From: Pachyseris speciosa | Taxonomy: Eukaryota > Cnidaria > Anthozoa > Scleractinia > Pachyseridae | Assembly (NCBI GenBank): GCA_016490735.1 | Contig: JAEMWC010000755.1 | Location: 210,001-274,000, forward strand | DNA: 64,000 nt | Reading direction: 5' to 3' | Shown: positions 1-11,885 of the stretch, piece by piece | Layout: every line of letters starts with the position of its first letter | How positions within the stretch are numbered: position 1 is the first letter of the stretch | The notes under the pieces: generated by a model | Told to the model about the DNA's origin: nothing | Database searches by the model: none | Seen by the model: the letters and a program-made list of their open reading frames with translations, nothing else | Position numbers and translations under genes: made by a program

Positions 1-216
1 GAGAAGTCTTATACATGCAAGTAGTGTGGAAAATTCTTCAATGCAGGAATTTTGCTGGTTCATCAAAGAATTCATAGTGGAGAGAAGTCTTACACATGCA
101 ATCAGTGTGGGAAAACCTTCACCGATGTAGGATATTTATGGATGCATCAAAAAACACACAACAGAGAAAGGTTGAACAAAAGAGTCAAACAATTTATTTT
201 TATGATACAAGCTTGA
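1..216 (+). pseudogene. ZNF1: C-terminal end of a C2H2 zinc-finger gene, cut by window edge
   Basis: Frame 1 opens with the linker/finger start EKSYTCK, then TAG at 22-24 where related fingers have CAG (Q). Beyond the stop the same frame still reads a finger lacking its first Cys (CGKFFNAGILLVHQRIH) and a full finger, YTCNQCGKTF...LWMHQKTH, with C-x2-C-x12-H-x3-H. It ends at a TGA near 216 inside the transposon that starts at 203. The stretch is a near copy of 30031-30230, the end of ZNF2, so it is the tail of a duplicated gene whose body lies left of the window. If the TAG is the real stop, all that follows is decaying 3' sequence. The last finger is better kept here than in ZNF2. Confidence 0.75.
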
Positions 217-879
217 ATGGACGTTCTCTGGCTAAAAATATTAAAAACTGCGAGCTTTCGACCACTAGAACTGTGGTCTTCAACGGGCGAAAAAGATGAA
301 CAAGAGGCTACAATTAGCCTAAACCCGGGCTTGCAAAAAACAATATTGTATCCCTAACTTAGTGCTAAACAAAAGAATAGAGGGAAGTCTGTCTTTCTTA
401 CATCGGACGCATTGCCGTGTTTAGCTTGTGTTGGAGTCTATTTCTTTAGACCCCTATCAACATATATTCCTCTAAAATACAGCTCAACCATTGAGAACAG
501 TAATTATAACACTTGTAAAAAATAGTTCTAAAAGAACAAGAAAAAGAGAAACAGAAAAATAAAGCCCGTGATATATACCACTAAAAGACATCAAACCCGG
601 GTTAGCTGTGTCACAGGCAAGAACAGTGACCTTTAGGCCACAGAGGTTTATCGTTTTGCAAAGTGATAAAAATAGTGTATTGATTCCAAAAAAAAAAAAA
701 CTAAGCACACTTGTTTTCGCTTCGATGGATAATTGTTTGAGAAAGGAAACGCTTATCGAACGATGTAGGATTTTTTCGCATAAACGTTAATGGAGTACGT
801 CTCGGTGAAATGTGAGTAGAAAATTAATTAGCAGAGTGAAACTGTTTACAAACACTTCTCCTTTGTCGTCTCATGTTAT

Positions 880-1325
880 TATAATCGGCTTCGAAGCACA
901 AGACCTAGAAAACTCAGACCCCCCCCCCCCGACCAATCTGTAAAAACTCAAACCCCTCATAAACGGCGATAATTCATTTTGCCCATGTTTATTTCACTTT
1001 GAAAATTTGTATAGTTATGAGGGGGTCTGAGTTTTCCGGTTTGGGGGAGGGGGGTTGGGGGGTCTGAGTGTTCTAGGTCTCGTGCTCCGGAGCCGATTAT
1101 AATAACGTGAAGTGTTTGTTATCTGCGATAAATAGACGGTGTAACATTTCAGCGCACTGAACGGCGATAATTTATTCTGTCCACGTTTATTTGACTTTGA
1201 AAATTTGTATAGTTTTGAGGGGGTCTGAGTTTTCCAGATTTTTTTTTTTGGGGGGGGGGGTCTGAGTTTTCTAGGTCTGAGGTCTGAGTTTTCTAGGTCT
1301 GAGTTCTCCAGACACCCGATACGGG
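880..1325. repeat. Fold-back repeat with CTAGAAAACTCAGACC motif inside TE1
   Basis: The motif CCTAGAAAACTCAGACC or its complement recurs at about 905, 1030-1085, 1215-1235 and 1262-1310. Between them is a unit of roughly 190 bp containing GTAACATTTCAG and GTTTATTTGACTTTGAAAATT. The same unit in both orientations makes up the element at 19311-20076. C and G homopolymer runs near 920 and 1250 may be unreliable in length. Confidence 0.7.
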
Positions 1326-1342
1326 GAACACGGCGGCAATCC

Positions 1343-1836
1343 ATCTGGAGTTAAATTTTGGTCATGTTAAAAGCTTTCTTCTCGCTGTTGAACTTGCAAA
1401 CATTCGTATAGACACTTCTCTTAACATATTAGTTGTTCAGACTTCAAAGACACAAGGTGAATCGACGTTTTCCGATACGTGACAACAGGCATCATTCTTG
1501 CTGTTGATATGAGATTTACACTTCCGAATCACTCGGCCGTGAAAGGTCAAACTCCCTTTGTCTGTAGTCTCTAATTTTTGGCGCTCCCTTCGCGTCGCGT
1601 CTCCTCGCAACTTCGCGCGCGCACGTGGCCCCAAAATCCGTCGCCAAAATAAGAGACTACTCGCAATCTCCTGAAGCAGTCCATCTGCCGTTAAGTTTAC
1701 TCATGTTAAAAGCTTTCTTCTCGCCGTTGAACTTGCAATCATTCGCATAGACACTTCTCTTAACATATTGTTTGTTCAGACTTCAAAAGACACAAGGTGA
1801 ATCGACATTTTCCGATACGTGACAACAGGCATGACT
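1343..1836. repeat. Direct repeat pair inside TE1
   Basis: About 145 bp starting TCATGTTAAAAGCTTTCTTC at about 1360 recurs at about 1697. The shared run passes GACACTTCTCTTAACATATT and GATACGTGACAACAGGCAT. A third copy, in reverse orientation, lies at about 31470-31620 in TE2, which links the two elements. Confidence 0.75.
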
Positions 1837-2671
1837 CTGTTAAAAATAGTTAGCGCTTGCGCAGAAACGCCGGAAGTGCCATTTGTGGATGATACTCGAC
1901 GACGAAAAAGAATTCGAGAACCGTCGGTAGTTCTAGACCCGGGCGCCGCGCGAGACGCGCGCAGCCCGGGTAATAAAGTAAAAATTCGGAGAATATATGG
2001 TGAGATAAAAATGATAACAATGGAGTGAAATGTTAAAAAGCATGAAGACCACAGTTCTAATGGTCGAAAGCTTGCAATTTTAATATTTTTAGCCAGAGAA
2101 CGTCCATTCAAGTTTTTATCATGACTCATCCTGGCTGTGTTCTTCAATTTTTAAATTTATTTTTAATTAATCGCAGTTGCACACACCGCATTTTTCGATG
2201 CACCTGTTCGTATCATTGATTGTTTTTTCTCCCCCTTCTGGATATTCTTTTTTACTGTTACGCAATGCAATGCAAGCTCCTCACCTATAGCATATGCAAA
2301 TAGTTTGTTTTTGCTGGGCGGACAGTTAGTTTTTTTTTCTGTTGTCGTTCGGAAAGGTACTCGAATAAAAAGTGGTTCAAGAAGTCCGTTCCTTTTTCTG
2401 GTCGTTTCCTTTTTCTTTCTTTCTTTCTTTCTTTCTTGTTTGTTTGTTTGGTTTTTTTTTTTTTGTGGGGATGTGGGGGGGGGGCGTTTATGGCTGCTGG
2501 AAGTCTGCCGGTGTATGGAAAGCGTAACACAGGGGAGGAGGAAAGGCGTACACTGTAGAAGGTAATATTTGTGTATGTACAGCTCTAATCACAAAACCGA
2601 GGAATTGAAAGAATGTTTTCAACGTGAAACCTCTGAATTAACATCTATGTTAGAGTCATGAGGCCATTCAG

Positions 2672-2776
2672 GTCAGAAGGGAAACCCGCTGGATTTGTCA
2701 AAAAGAATTTGGCAATGAGACCAGTATTACGGAACATCATGAGAGCCATATGGAATTAAGTGAACCTCTTGAATAG
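2672..2776 (+). pseudogene. Orphan terminal C2H2 finger, decayed copy
   Basis: The frame reads VRRETRWICQKEFGNETSIT, then EHHESHMELSEPLE and TAG. It aligns with the intact version at 30755-30874 (VCWICHKEFGNETSLMEHYE...). Here the first zinc-binding Cys is Arg (TGC to CGC), and one base is missing just upstream, which removes the ATG frame. It is therefore probably non-functional. Confidence 0.6.
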
Positions 2777-3413
2777 GATGTGGTGGAACAGCTATTTTGT
2801 TGCCCAAAGAAGCAAGGGGCAGATGGTTGATTTTCTAACATTTATGAAAACCTTGGTACTCTAAGCCCCTGTGTGATTCTCCGTACACAAAGGCAATCGC
2901 AATTTTCTGCTGTCAAGTCCGTTATGTTCTCGTTCCATACCAGTCGGTTTTTGTTTCTCTGTTGCATTCTGGGTGACATGACTCAGGAGGCATTTTCCTT
3001 TGAAATGCAACTTTGTTTATTGTTGGAAATGTTGTTCCTCTACTACTCAGTCCCTACCTCTTCGGTAGGAGTACGATGGTCAACAGCACACTACTTTGCG
3101 GGGAAGGAAATTTCACTTTTCAAAGTTATTTCATGTTTTGCTATTCACATTAATAAACGAGCCGTAGTGTATGATCGGGTTCAAAAGCCGAGTGATTTTA
3201 GATCCGATAAAACACGTGCTGCTAGTTTTTTGGAAGAGCTTCGTAAAACGCATATCGCAGGGATTCAGACAAGTGACATGAATGCATTAAATGAAATAAT
3301 ATTTCTCCGGGGAATGAAAGTTGTGCAGTAAACAAAGGAAATTATATTCAGGTTGAACAATTGCTTGCTATTTTGCTGTCGTCGAGATATTTGGCGGTTG
3401 TACTTTTGCTGTA

Positions 3414-3754
3414 AAAAAAGCAATGAAAACGTGAAGCTTGTGGGATGTGGCTGGAGTGACAAGGTACTTCACAAATTAATGTGATCAAGTAAGCTGAAGC
3501 CACTCTAAGGGCACTAAAGCCACAAGTTAGCGGGTATTACTCCTTAAATCTACCAAAGCAAAGATTTGAGCCCAAGCATTAGCAGCCATGGACAGCTGTT
3601 TCGGCCTTGTTAGGCCTCATCAGCATGGCATAGCTAATGCTGAGGCTCAAGTACCCACATATCAATAAAACAAGCAATGAAAATGTCAAGCTTGTGGGCT
3701 CCCCCTTGCTTTGGTAGATTTAAGGAGTAATACCCGCTACCTTGTGGCTTTAGG
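3414..3754. mobile_element. Fold-back MITE, 14-bp TSD
   Basis: A 341-bp insert in SD-A copy 1, absent at the matching site near 32835. It is flanked by GTACTTTTGCTGTA at 3400-3413 and 3755-3768. Internal inverted arms include GGGTATTACTCCTTAAATCT (about 3531) and its complement (about 3716), and GCATAGCTAATGCT-type arms in the middle. It is related to the element at 54368-55204. No coding capacity. Confidence 0.8.
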
Positions 3755-5019
3755 GTACTTTTGCTGTAGTTTGTTGTTTGCTGTCGAGATATTTTACTAT
3801 GGAGGTATTTTGCTGACCTACTTGTCGAAGTTTGGATGTTTCAATTAGCATTTGCATTTGCCTGTTACTTTTGTACGGGTACCTTACTGCATGAAATGTT
3901 GAAACTGTCGCGAACGGGACATGGCGTGAAAGTTAGGTGCCTCACATTATGTCAATAACGTAGATAGTTTTCTTGTGTTCTGATGCACATTTTGGCCAAT
4001 TTTGCCTGCTATTTTATGGTCAAAAACGACTCTCAAGAAAGTAACTGAAAATTGTTCCCACATAATTCAGTCAATTTTTTTTCAAAGTGAGTAACTACAA
4101 CATGATTGAAATACATGTAGCATCAAAGGGAAACTCAGGAAAAAAAATCCGAGTTCCAGATGGTATCTTTTTATGGTCAAAAAAGACAATTTAATAAAAA
4201 AAAGTGGCCAAAATCTCCACTCAGCGCCTTCTTACGTTTTTTTTTTAATCCCTAGCCCCAGTTTCTGTTTGGCCTGGATTGAATTCCATGCATTTGCATG
4301 CCCCACAACAATTTTTCGATCGGCTCGATTTTTACGTTGTTTCACGTTTTTCACGTTTTGGTTTATTGCCAAGAGGGTTTGTCTGCCTCGAATTTGAGCC
4401 CTGAAAAGCTGGTAAAAGTAAAAGCATGGAAAGGGAGTAGTGTTTGCAATTTACAAATTCCATGCCAGTTTCAAATTTCAAACCTGCAATACTGGTACAA
4501 AAGTGTCTGTTACACATAAAGAAAAGGGAAACAAATAAACCAGGCATGCCACTACATTTATCCAGCAAAGTAATAGCAAAGAAATGGAATAAAAACAACA
4601 CATCAGCTCCAAAATAGTGCAAGAATGAAATGAAAATCTTACCTCGCAAACGAGCAGTGCGGACAAATCTTGTTTTGACTGAATCCTTTATTCAGAGAGT
4701 GAACGTTATAAAGCAACTTTTCTGTTTCCAAATCAAAGAGAAAGTTTGGGGAAAAAGGCGCACAAGCGCTCAATCTGCTCAATTTTTATCAGCAACCTCA
4801 ACCAAGCAGCCAAACAGCAAGAATCTGACCCCGTTCCATCCTGGGATATTCCATATATCTTTGAGCGGAAAGGCTCCTCAAAATTTATTTTTTTAACTCT
4901 CCAACCAGGCTTCAATCCCGCACCAAAAGTTCTTCGAAACGTCCACCAGTGAAGATTGGAGCCTGGTGAGACAAGGCTCATTTGCTTTGAGGCCCCTTGT
5001 CCACGAACAACAAACTGTC

Positions 5020-5165
5020 ATCAGATTGAAGCGAGCGTTCGAACAAAGTTTGTTGCATTCACAGTGCCGATAAGCGCTTCTTTGGAATTGGCAAGGTTTA
5101 AGCCTTCTCCATCCTTAATGATTAGCTCCGGCACCAGCAAATGGCTCAAAACAAAGTAATTTAGG
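5020..5165 (-). pseudogene. Partial copy of an unrecognised reading frame
   Basis: The minus frame reads ...FAEFTLECVKIALNY... then HLLVPELIIKDGEGLNLANS, ending LASI and TGA. It matches the longer frame at 34027-34356 with a few changes. Its 5' part is removed by the deletion near 5220. I do not recognise the protein. Confidence 0.3.
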
Positions 5166-5706
5166 GCAATTTTGACACATTCCAAGGTAAATTCTGCAAA
5201 TGATTCGGCCGACCAGAGAGGCCACTTTCGATTTGCTTGTCGTCATTACAGTATATTATACAAAAATGATCGTGGGTCATGATTGCTTGTATCTCCACTC
5301 AAAACATTGTACTGCAACCCTCCCCCAAGAACTTTATGCCCGTCCAACCTCGTTTTGGTGCACCACACAATCCAAGATGGCGGTGCGTGATATGGGAGTA
5401 TGTGAATTACGACCCGCAGAAAGCGCGTGGAAAATTAAGTCTCGTTTTGGTTTGGGTGTCTCGTTTTGGTTAAGTTAACTTGTCTTGCGCCTGCAGTCCA
5501 ATCAAAAACCAGTACCTGGTCAGTGGTCAACTTCAAAAAGCAGCTTATCCCGATGAGCTCAAAACTTGAGCCCGCGACATGGTCATGTGATACTGGTCAG
5601 CGAAAACCTTGTTTTGACAGCTGTCAATTGGCCTTGACACGGATGTCCTATCAAAGATGTACGCTGCAAACTAACTGATCAGCTGGAGTATGGCCGCCGT
5701 ATTGGC

Positions 5707-5750
<44 letters not shown>
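5707..5750. repeat. (ATT)n microsatellite at the end of SD-A copy 1
   Basis: An uninterrupted TTA/ATT run. It marks the SD-A boundary and sits beside GGATATTTAACAATTATT, as does the run at 37146-37205. In reverse orientation it may be the (AAT)n tail of a retroposed element. Confidence 0.9.
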
Positions 5751-5751
<1 letters not shown>

Positions 5752-8700
5752 GGATATTTAACAATTATTTTACGCGGGCGCGCAAGCCCGAGTAGAATAG
5801 TTGTTATATTAAGAACTCTACGACGCATAATTGACAATCTGAACAAAAAAAGCAAAATAAAGGAACTCAGAGAAAGTACGGGATTTCACACACCCCTGAG
5901 ACTTTGACAGGTAGTTTATTTACTATTTTTCCACAATATCTCAATTTCTGGATATTAGTTTTTGAATGATAAGCGATTAGTTTTTACTTGCATAACTTGA
6001 AACTGACCGCAGAAACGTTCCTTTCTTATGTTTCAAATGACCCTGAATTGACGTATTTGGAAACAGTTTCACTCTGCTGATTATTTTTCTCCTCACATTT
6101 CACCGAGACTCCATTAACGTTTATGCGAAAAATCCTATATAGTTCGACAAGCGTTTCCATTCTCAAACAATTATCCATCGAAGCGAAAACAAGTGTGCTT
6201 AGTTTTTTTGGAATCAATACACTATCTTTATCGTATTACATTGCGATGAACCTCTGTGGCCTAGAGGTCATTGTTCCTGCCTCTGACGCAGCTAACCCGG
6301 GTTCGATATCTATTAGTGGCATATATCGCGGCTTTCATTTTTTCGTCTCTCTTTTTCTTCTTCTTTTAGAAATATTTTTTACAACTGTTATAATTATTGT
6401 TCTCAATGGTTGAGCTTTAAAGCAATTTTTTTTTAGAGGGATATATGTTGATAGGGTCTATCTTTTCTTTGCTTCTAGTCAATAACCATGCAGCTGTTCT
6501 CTGTGACCTTAATTCCATAAAGCCCGAAGCAAGTGTTAAAACAGTCACCTACAGAAACTTCAAGTCAGTTAACATCGAATCTTTTAAAAGTGATCTTGCT
6601 AAATCAGCCCTGTGTAATGAAAACGTCAATTTAGGTCCGGATGATCTTGTCACTTGCTATAATTCAACCCTTTTACTCATCGAATCTCACGCTCCTTTGA
6701 AGAGTAGAACTGTAGTTAACAGGCCTCGTGTGCCCTGGTTTAATGATTCGATCAAAGCTGCTATCAGGGAAAGGAGGAAAGCGGAGTGGAAATGGAGAGC
6801 TACAAAGGATCCAGTGCATTATTCTGCATTCAAACAGAAAAAGAATCTGCTGTTCACTGCTGATGAACCAGGCGCGTTGTACATATTACAATGAGTTAAT
6901 CGAGAAAAAAATCTTTGACCAGGGCAGGCTGTTTAAAGCTGCTAACTCTTTATTATCTGAATCTAAGAAATTATCCTTGCCCAGTGGATCTAACGCTGAG
7001 GCGGTTGCAAATAACATAGGCAAGTTCTTCATTGACAAAGTGACAGGCATTCACTCTAAAGTGGGAAATGCTATGAATTCTAAGGTGTCAACACAAGACA
7101 TGGATAACAACCTTGCTTATAATTCATTTACCAGCTTTAAATCGCTGTCAATGGATGATGTACGGCACATTATTATGCGATCTTCTAAAAAGTCATGTTC
7201 ATTAGATCCTGTACCCACGTCATTGGTAGTTGAGTGTATGGACGAACGTTTGCCTGTAATTACGTTAATTATTAATTCATCTTTGCAGTCTGGTCATTTC
7301 CCTGATGTTTGGAAAGAGGCAATAGTAACACCTTTATTGACGAAGTGTGGATCTGACCCATCCAATTTAAGAATCTACGTCCTGTTAGCAATCTATCCTA
7401 TATTTCCAAGCTCACGGAGAGTGCTGTTGCAGATCAGATGCAGTCGCACTTGGCTAAGAACAATCTGTATCCAGTGTTCCAGTCTGCATACAGAAAACTT
7501 CATAGTACGGAAACAACTTTGTGAAAGTTCACAATGACATTCTGACAAACATGAACATGCAGCACGTGGCTCTCCTCGTTCTGTTAGACTTGAGCGCTGC
7601 CTTCGATACTATGGACCCTAGTATTTTGTTAACACGTTAAGATCAAAGCTGGGTCTCAATGGAACCGCTCTTTCGTGGTTTTGCTCTTATTTATCTGGAA
7701 GAACACAACAAATATCTGTTCAGGGAGCGCTTTCAAATGTATTTCATCTTCGTTATGGCGTTCCCCTGGGATCGTGCCTAGGTCCCCTTTTGTTTAACAT
7801 ATATTCAAACAAAAACTTCGACATTGTCGGTCGTCACCTTCCAAAAGTTCATTGTTATGCGGATGACTCCCAGCTTTATTTATCGTTCAACCCAAGCTGT
7901 GCTTTTAGTCAAGACGAGGCAATTAGATCAATGGAAACCTGTATCTCGGACGTTAAGCAATGGATGACCTCGGATAAACTTATGCTTAATGACGGCAAAA
8001 CCGAATTTATTGTAATAGAGTCACGACATTTATTTAAAAAAGCTGCTGTTAACACTATCAGGGTCGGGGATTGCGATGTAAGCAAAGTGTCTGTAGTGCG
8101 AAAATTTGGGTGCGTGGTTTGATGATCAACTTGCTATGGCCGAACACATTACCAAAATATGCAGTGCCGCTTTCTATCACTTACACAATATTAGACGCAT
8201 ACGGAAATATGCCTGTGTTCTTCTATTAGTTCTATTAGTAGCCGAATAGACTACCGTAATAGTCTATTATATGGTGTGCCTAAGTGCCATATTGATAAGT
8301 TGCAGAGAGTTCAAAATGCAGCCGCCAGACTTGTCGTTATGCGGGGCAAACTTTGCCACATTACCCCAGTGCTCCATCAGCTGCATTGGCTTCCTGTCTC
8401 ATTTCGTATTAATTTTAAGATTTTACTTTTAACTTTCAAAGCCATTCACGAATTAGCACCGTCTTACATCAATGATTTTGTTAAAATTAAGCCTTTAAAC
8501 TCAAGATATAGACTGCGATCTAACGATGGAATACTGCTGTCTCATCCGACTTTTAAAACTTTAACAAGAATGGGCGACCGTGCTTTCGTTGCTTCGGCGC
8601 CTAAACTTTGGAATGATTTACCTCTAGAAATTAGAATGGCCAAAACTGTTGACACTTTTAAAAAATGTTTAAAGACGCATCTTTTTAGTAAGGCTTTTCA

Positions 8701-9395
8701 TTCTTAGTTAGGTGACTATGTGATTTTTTCCTATTTACGTTTAGCATGACTATCGAAGGTGTACCTTTTAGTAAGGCTTTTTATTCTTAGCTAGGTTTTT
8801 TCACATTTTACACAACGCATGATGTAATTCGTATATTATCATTTAGTTATTTTATTTCATCCATCGTTGTAATGCGCAGTTGATCATCTCGTCATGGAAA
8901 CTGCGCAATATAAATTCGTAATTTATTATTATTATTATTGTTATTATTATTTATATGATGTACATTATATTATAATTATTTTCTAATACTGTGGGTGTTT
9001 GTGTGTGTGTGTTTATGCCTGCGTCTGTTTTTCTGTGTGTGTTAGTGTATCTCGGTTCTTTGTGTGTGTTTTGCTCTACGTCTTGAGGGTATTGTACCTC
9101 TGATCCATTTCACTAATTTATTTTTATATCCTGCAATTATCGACCTTCAGGCATTTTTAGCTCTTAATAGTTATTTCTGAAGGTCCGTGCCTTTTCCTAT
9201 GTATTAAATTATATAATTTTGTATCAAAGAAAATTCAAGGCACAATAAAGATTTTGTTGTAAAGAAATAGACTCCAACACAAGCTAAGCGCAATGCGTCC
9301 GATGTAAGAAAGACAGACTTCTCTCTATTCTTTGTTTTGCGCTAAAATAGGGATACAATACTGCTAATTGTACCCTCTTGTTTCTATTTGACCTA
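5751..9395. mobile_element. Composite element: transposon shell split by a LINE
   Basis: 5751-6460 and 9261-9395 together match the interior of TE2 (31680-32640) and, reversed, TE1 (300-870). Shared marks include CACAATATCTCAATTTCTGG, CGAAGCGAAAACAAGTGTGC, and AATAGACTCCAACACAAGC followed by GCAATGCGTCCGATGTAAG. The LINE at 6461-9259 interrupts it just after GATAGGGTCTA, where the related copies run straight on. The first 125 bp (5751-5876) also resemble 37205-37400. Confidence 0.7.
6461..9259 (+). mobile_element. L2/CR1-like LINE, 5'-truncated and frameshifted
   Basis: Pieces of one reverse transcriptase ORF lie in order. 6461-6894 is the endonuclease-RT linker (VPWFNDSIKAAIRERRKAEWKW). 6870-7370 holds the finger region (SLDPVPTSLVVECM, WKEAIVTPL). 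7370-7790 is in shifted frames with LDLSAAFDTMDP (motif A). 7790-8122 has the catalytic CYADDSQ at about 7855. 8276-8707 is the C-terminal LINE domain (HQLHWLPVSFRINFKILLL, APKLWNDLPLEIR). The apurinic endonuclease domain is missing, and at least three frameshifts or stops break the frame. A 3' UTR of about 550 bp with an (ATT)n run near 8921-8951 follows. No clear TSD. Clade choice rests on the C-terminal motifs. Confidence 0.85.
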
Positions 9396-9984
9396 CAGTA
9401 CTGTGCAAAAGTAATGAGATAAGTGAGATAACCATGTAGATAATATTCCTGCTACCATGATCATTAAAGGATTGTAAATTAAGATCAGGATCATTAGTGC
9501 TTCGATTCATTTACATAAGATCAATAATAGTAAACACTAAATGGTTTTACAATTCAGCGAGCCAAAAATATATTAAATACAAGAACGTAGGGGGAGAATA
9601 AATATTAGCCACATCACAAGTCATTTTTTGTATAAAATCCCGTCGATGTATAATTTACAGTGGTGAAAACGCAGCTACTTCCCTTCTTCGTAAGCCTGTT
9701 GAATGACATCTTTCAGCTTTTTCTTCGTTTGTCGATATTCCCAGATGAAATCATCAGATACTGTCAACCCATTCTTTAAGCTTCTCTTCCGGCTTCTGGA
9801 TCACTTGAAGGAGTTAGTTCCAGCGTCGGTCCTTGGACGCCCAAACCTGTGGGCGTTGTCTATCACAGGCTTAAAACCCAAGTCTGCAGATAACAGTCTG
9901 TAATTTTTCAATACAGTTCTCGCCGGGGCGCGCCGGAATGTTATAGTAGCGCAAGTTGAAATCTCTAGAATACCTGTCTTAGTA
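9396..9984. other. No gene seen
   Basis: Unique AT-rich sequence between the composite element and SD-B copy A. The short frame at 9703-9903 has no recognisable domain. Confidence 0.5.
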
Positions 9985-10298
9985 GTTATAAATGTATTAC
10001 ATTATTATTGTCAGAATTATCCAACACCAAGAAGTTTTTTGACCTGAGGTTTACTCTAAAACGAGGACTTCTGAACATGGAGTCGTCGGACAGTAACAGT
10101 TATTATAGCAGAAAAGACGTTTTTGTTTACAGTCACGTCAAACTCGATTGGAAAGCGATAATGGGAATAATCCGTGCCAGACCCCTTTGAGACTGGAATT
10201 CATTTCTACGTAAATAAAAAAATGTTTTACTTTATTTTATTATCAAGAGATAAACTAGAAAGGGACAACCTCCTTTATCTCCTTTTCGCCTTCTTATG

Positions 10299-10350
<52 letters not shown>

Positions 10351-11885
10351 ATAGAAATTAATAACCGAACGGGCTAAAGCGATCCCGTTTGAGGATTACA
10401 GATTCGGCTTCACTAAGCCAACACAACATTAACCAGCCTTCCAGAGTTAGTAAACAGTACTATGTCCTGAAGTTGTCCATTGTCATCCCCTGTGTCACTG
10501 ATGGTGATGCACCATCAACTGGGTAAAATTATGGTTACAACTTAGTATCATCAGAGCACGCTGCCGATCGGTTACTGTAGGAAGAGGGTGGTGAGTTTAC
10601 AACGGCCTCAGACGGCTCCTCGGAACTTGATTTCAGTTTGTTTAAAAATTATACGGATGTATAGGAAGATTCCTAGAGACATTTCCATTGATCTGTTTTA
10701 CCTATAATGTGAGAGATTCAATCTAAGAGGACACAAAAGGGAGTTGATCAGTAACATATCTCGCTTTGCGACCACCTCTGTAACCGACTGCGGCCACTTT
10801 TACAGCAGACAGTTTGGAATTTCTGTTCTTTTTAACCTTCCGTGAGATACCTCTTCTCAGAAAATCCTGTATTTAATCCTAAATTTAGTCATTCTCCAGA
10901 CACTTTGTTTAAATAGGACGCTTTGTTGTACCCCGTTTCCATGCGAAAAAGGAAAGTGATTTCAAAACTTGCAGGAACAAAAGATTGTAAAGGTGTACCA
11001 TCTCCGTTCAGTCACCCCTAAATGACTAAAGAACAAGCCCTAATTAGTAAAAGATTCAATTTTAAGCTATCTTAAGACCTGCCCTACAGTCTTGTCGCGA
11101 CTGTTGGTCAAGAAATGTTGGAGCTGTGAATCATCATGCATGAATATGGAAATTCGCTACAGAAAATGGGCGTTGTTGAGCAGGGAGCTGAGAATGCCAG
11201 GATGTTCGTAAACAAATATTAGTGGACGTTGAGCTGAGTAATATTGGTTTTATATTGCGATAGCCGTCAGTCACCACGTGCGTCGCCAAGGCGGTCGTTC
11301 TTGGTCACATGTCTCCATATTACCGAATGGATACCTTGTATTTACCCTGTGGATCACCCAATGCACGTACTGAGCGCGACAAACAATTAATTCATGGCTT
11401 TATTATTTTAAAGATAAAAACTAACAATGAAGGTTTGTATCTGCCGGAACTTGTTCTCTTCCTCTTTCGAAAATGCTTATTTTGCCAACCATCTTGGAAC
11501 AAAAAGTCAGTTTCAATTGTCTGTAAACACAATAAAGCAATACCGTCTTCAGCGTTGAATGATTCAATAATCGATGATAGACCAAGCAAGGAGGGATCAG
11601 AGAAACGACCTTTTTTGAAAACATCATTCGAACGTTTGCTGCAGCCGGCGATCTTTCGATAATTTGTACAAAAGAGTAAAATTTGCCTGGGTATTTTTTA
11701 TTCCTTTTGAGCTAATATAGAGAGTGCAAACAACAAAATTCTTCAAGGAATATACGGTTTCTTAGAAATATTCTGATGCGTAGAGATGTTGGTCGCGATA
11801 AGTGGCATATCATTTCGACTGAGAACTGTTCTTAGTCATGATGCTAATCAGGTCGTGGCGTCAAGAGTCTCTTTTTCTTGAGCTA
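9985..11885. repeat. Segmental duplication SD-B, copy A
   Basis: Aligns in order with 51080-52620 and 53830-54355. Shared landmarks include TTATTATTGTCAGAATTATCC, AAACGAGGACTTCTG, GTCCATTGTCATCCCCTG, GTTACTGTAGGAAGAGGGTG and GGTCGTTCTTGGTCACA. Copy A has an extra stretch with an (ATT)n run (10219-10352). It lacks the SINE and the roughly 1.2-kb insert found in copy B. No coding sequence is recognised in either copy. Confidence 0.75.
10304..10349. repeat. (ATT)n microsatellite
   Basis: A run of TTA repeats at the end of an insert specific to SD-B copy A. Confidence 0.9.

Larger units (their letters stand above)
203..2154. mobile_element. TE1: composite non-autonomous transposon, 11-bp TSD
   Basis: This 1952-bp insert splits SD-A copy 1 and is absent at 30218-30230. 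It is flanked by an 11-bp direct repeat, ATTTATTTTTA (192-202 and 2155-2165), present once in copy 2. The ends are inverted repeats of about 75 bp: left TGATACAAGCTTGAATGGACG onward, right ending in CGTCCATTCAAG before 2121. The right side runs about 33 bp past the repeat, so the left end looks clipped. Inside lies reverse-orientation sequence like 9260-9390 and 31680-32640, plus the CTAGAAAACTCAGACC units. No transposase frame is seen; the open frames are short and unlike any family I know. Confidence 0.75.
1..5740. repeat. Segmental duplication SD-A, copy 1
   Basis: Sequence 1-202 and 2155-5740 aligns by eye, in the same orientation and order, with about 30030-35084. Shared landmarks are the ZNF tail, the orphan finger near 2700/30800, the run near 3060/31160, and the block from 4900 to 5700 (33900 to 35040). 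Both copies end in an (ATT)n run, after which they diverge. Copy 1 differs by insertions at 203-2154 and 3414-3754. It also lacks about 335 bp present at 34224-34560 of copy 2; the join is near 5220. The duplication includes gene 3' ends, so it probably arose by tandem duplication of a ZNF gene plus its 3' flank. Confidence 0.85.

Noticed and set aside
905..930. G/C homopolymers (also 1250, 14077, 19350, 34305, 55256) as G-quadruplex regulators
   Set aside because: Single homopolymer runs at transposon boundaries; lengths are uncertain and no gene lies nearby.
2873..3331. 152-codon frame, partly shared with 30996-31372
   Set aside because: Conserved only because of SD-A; copy 2 has an internal deletion and TE2 breaks it. 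Composition and lack of domain suggest a chance frame.
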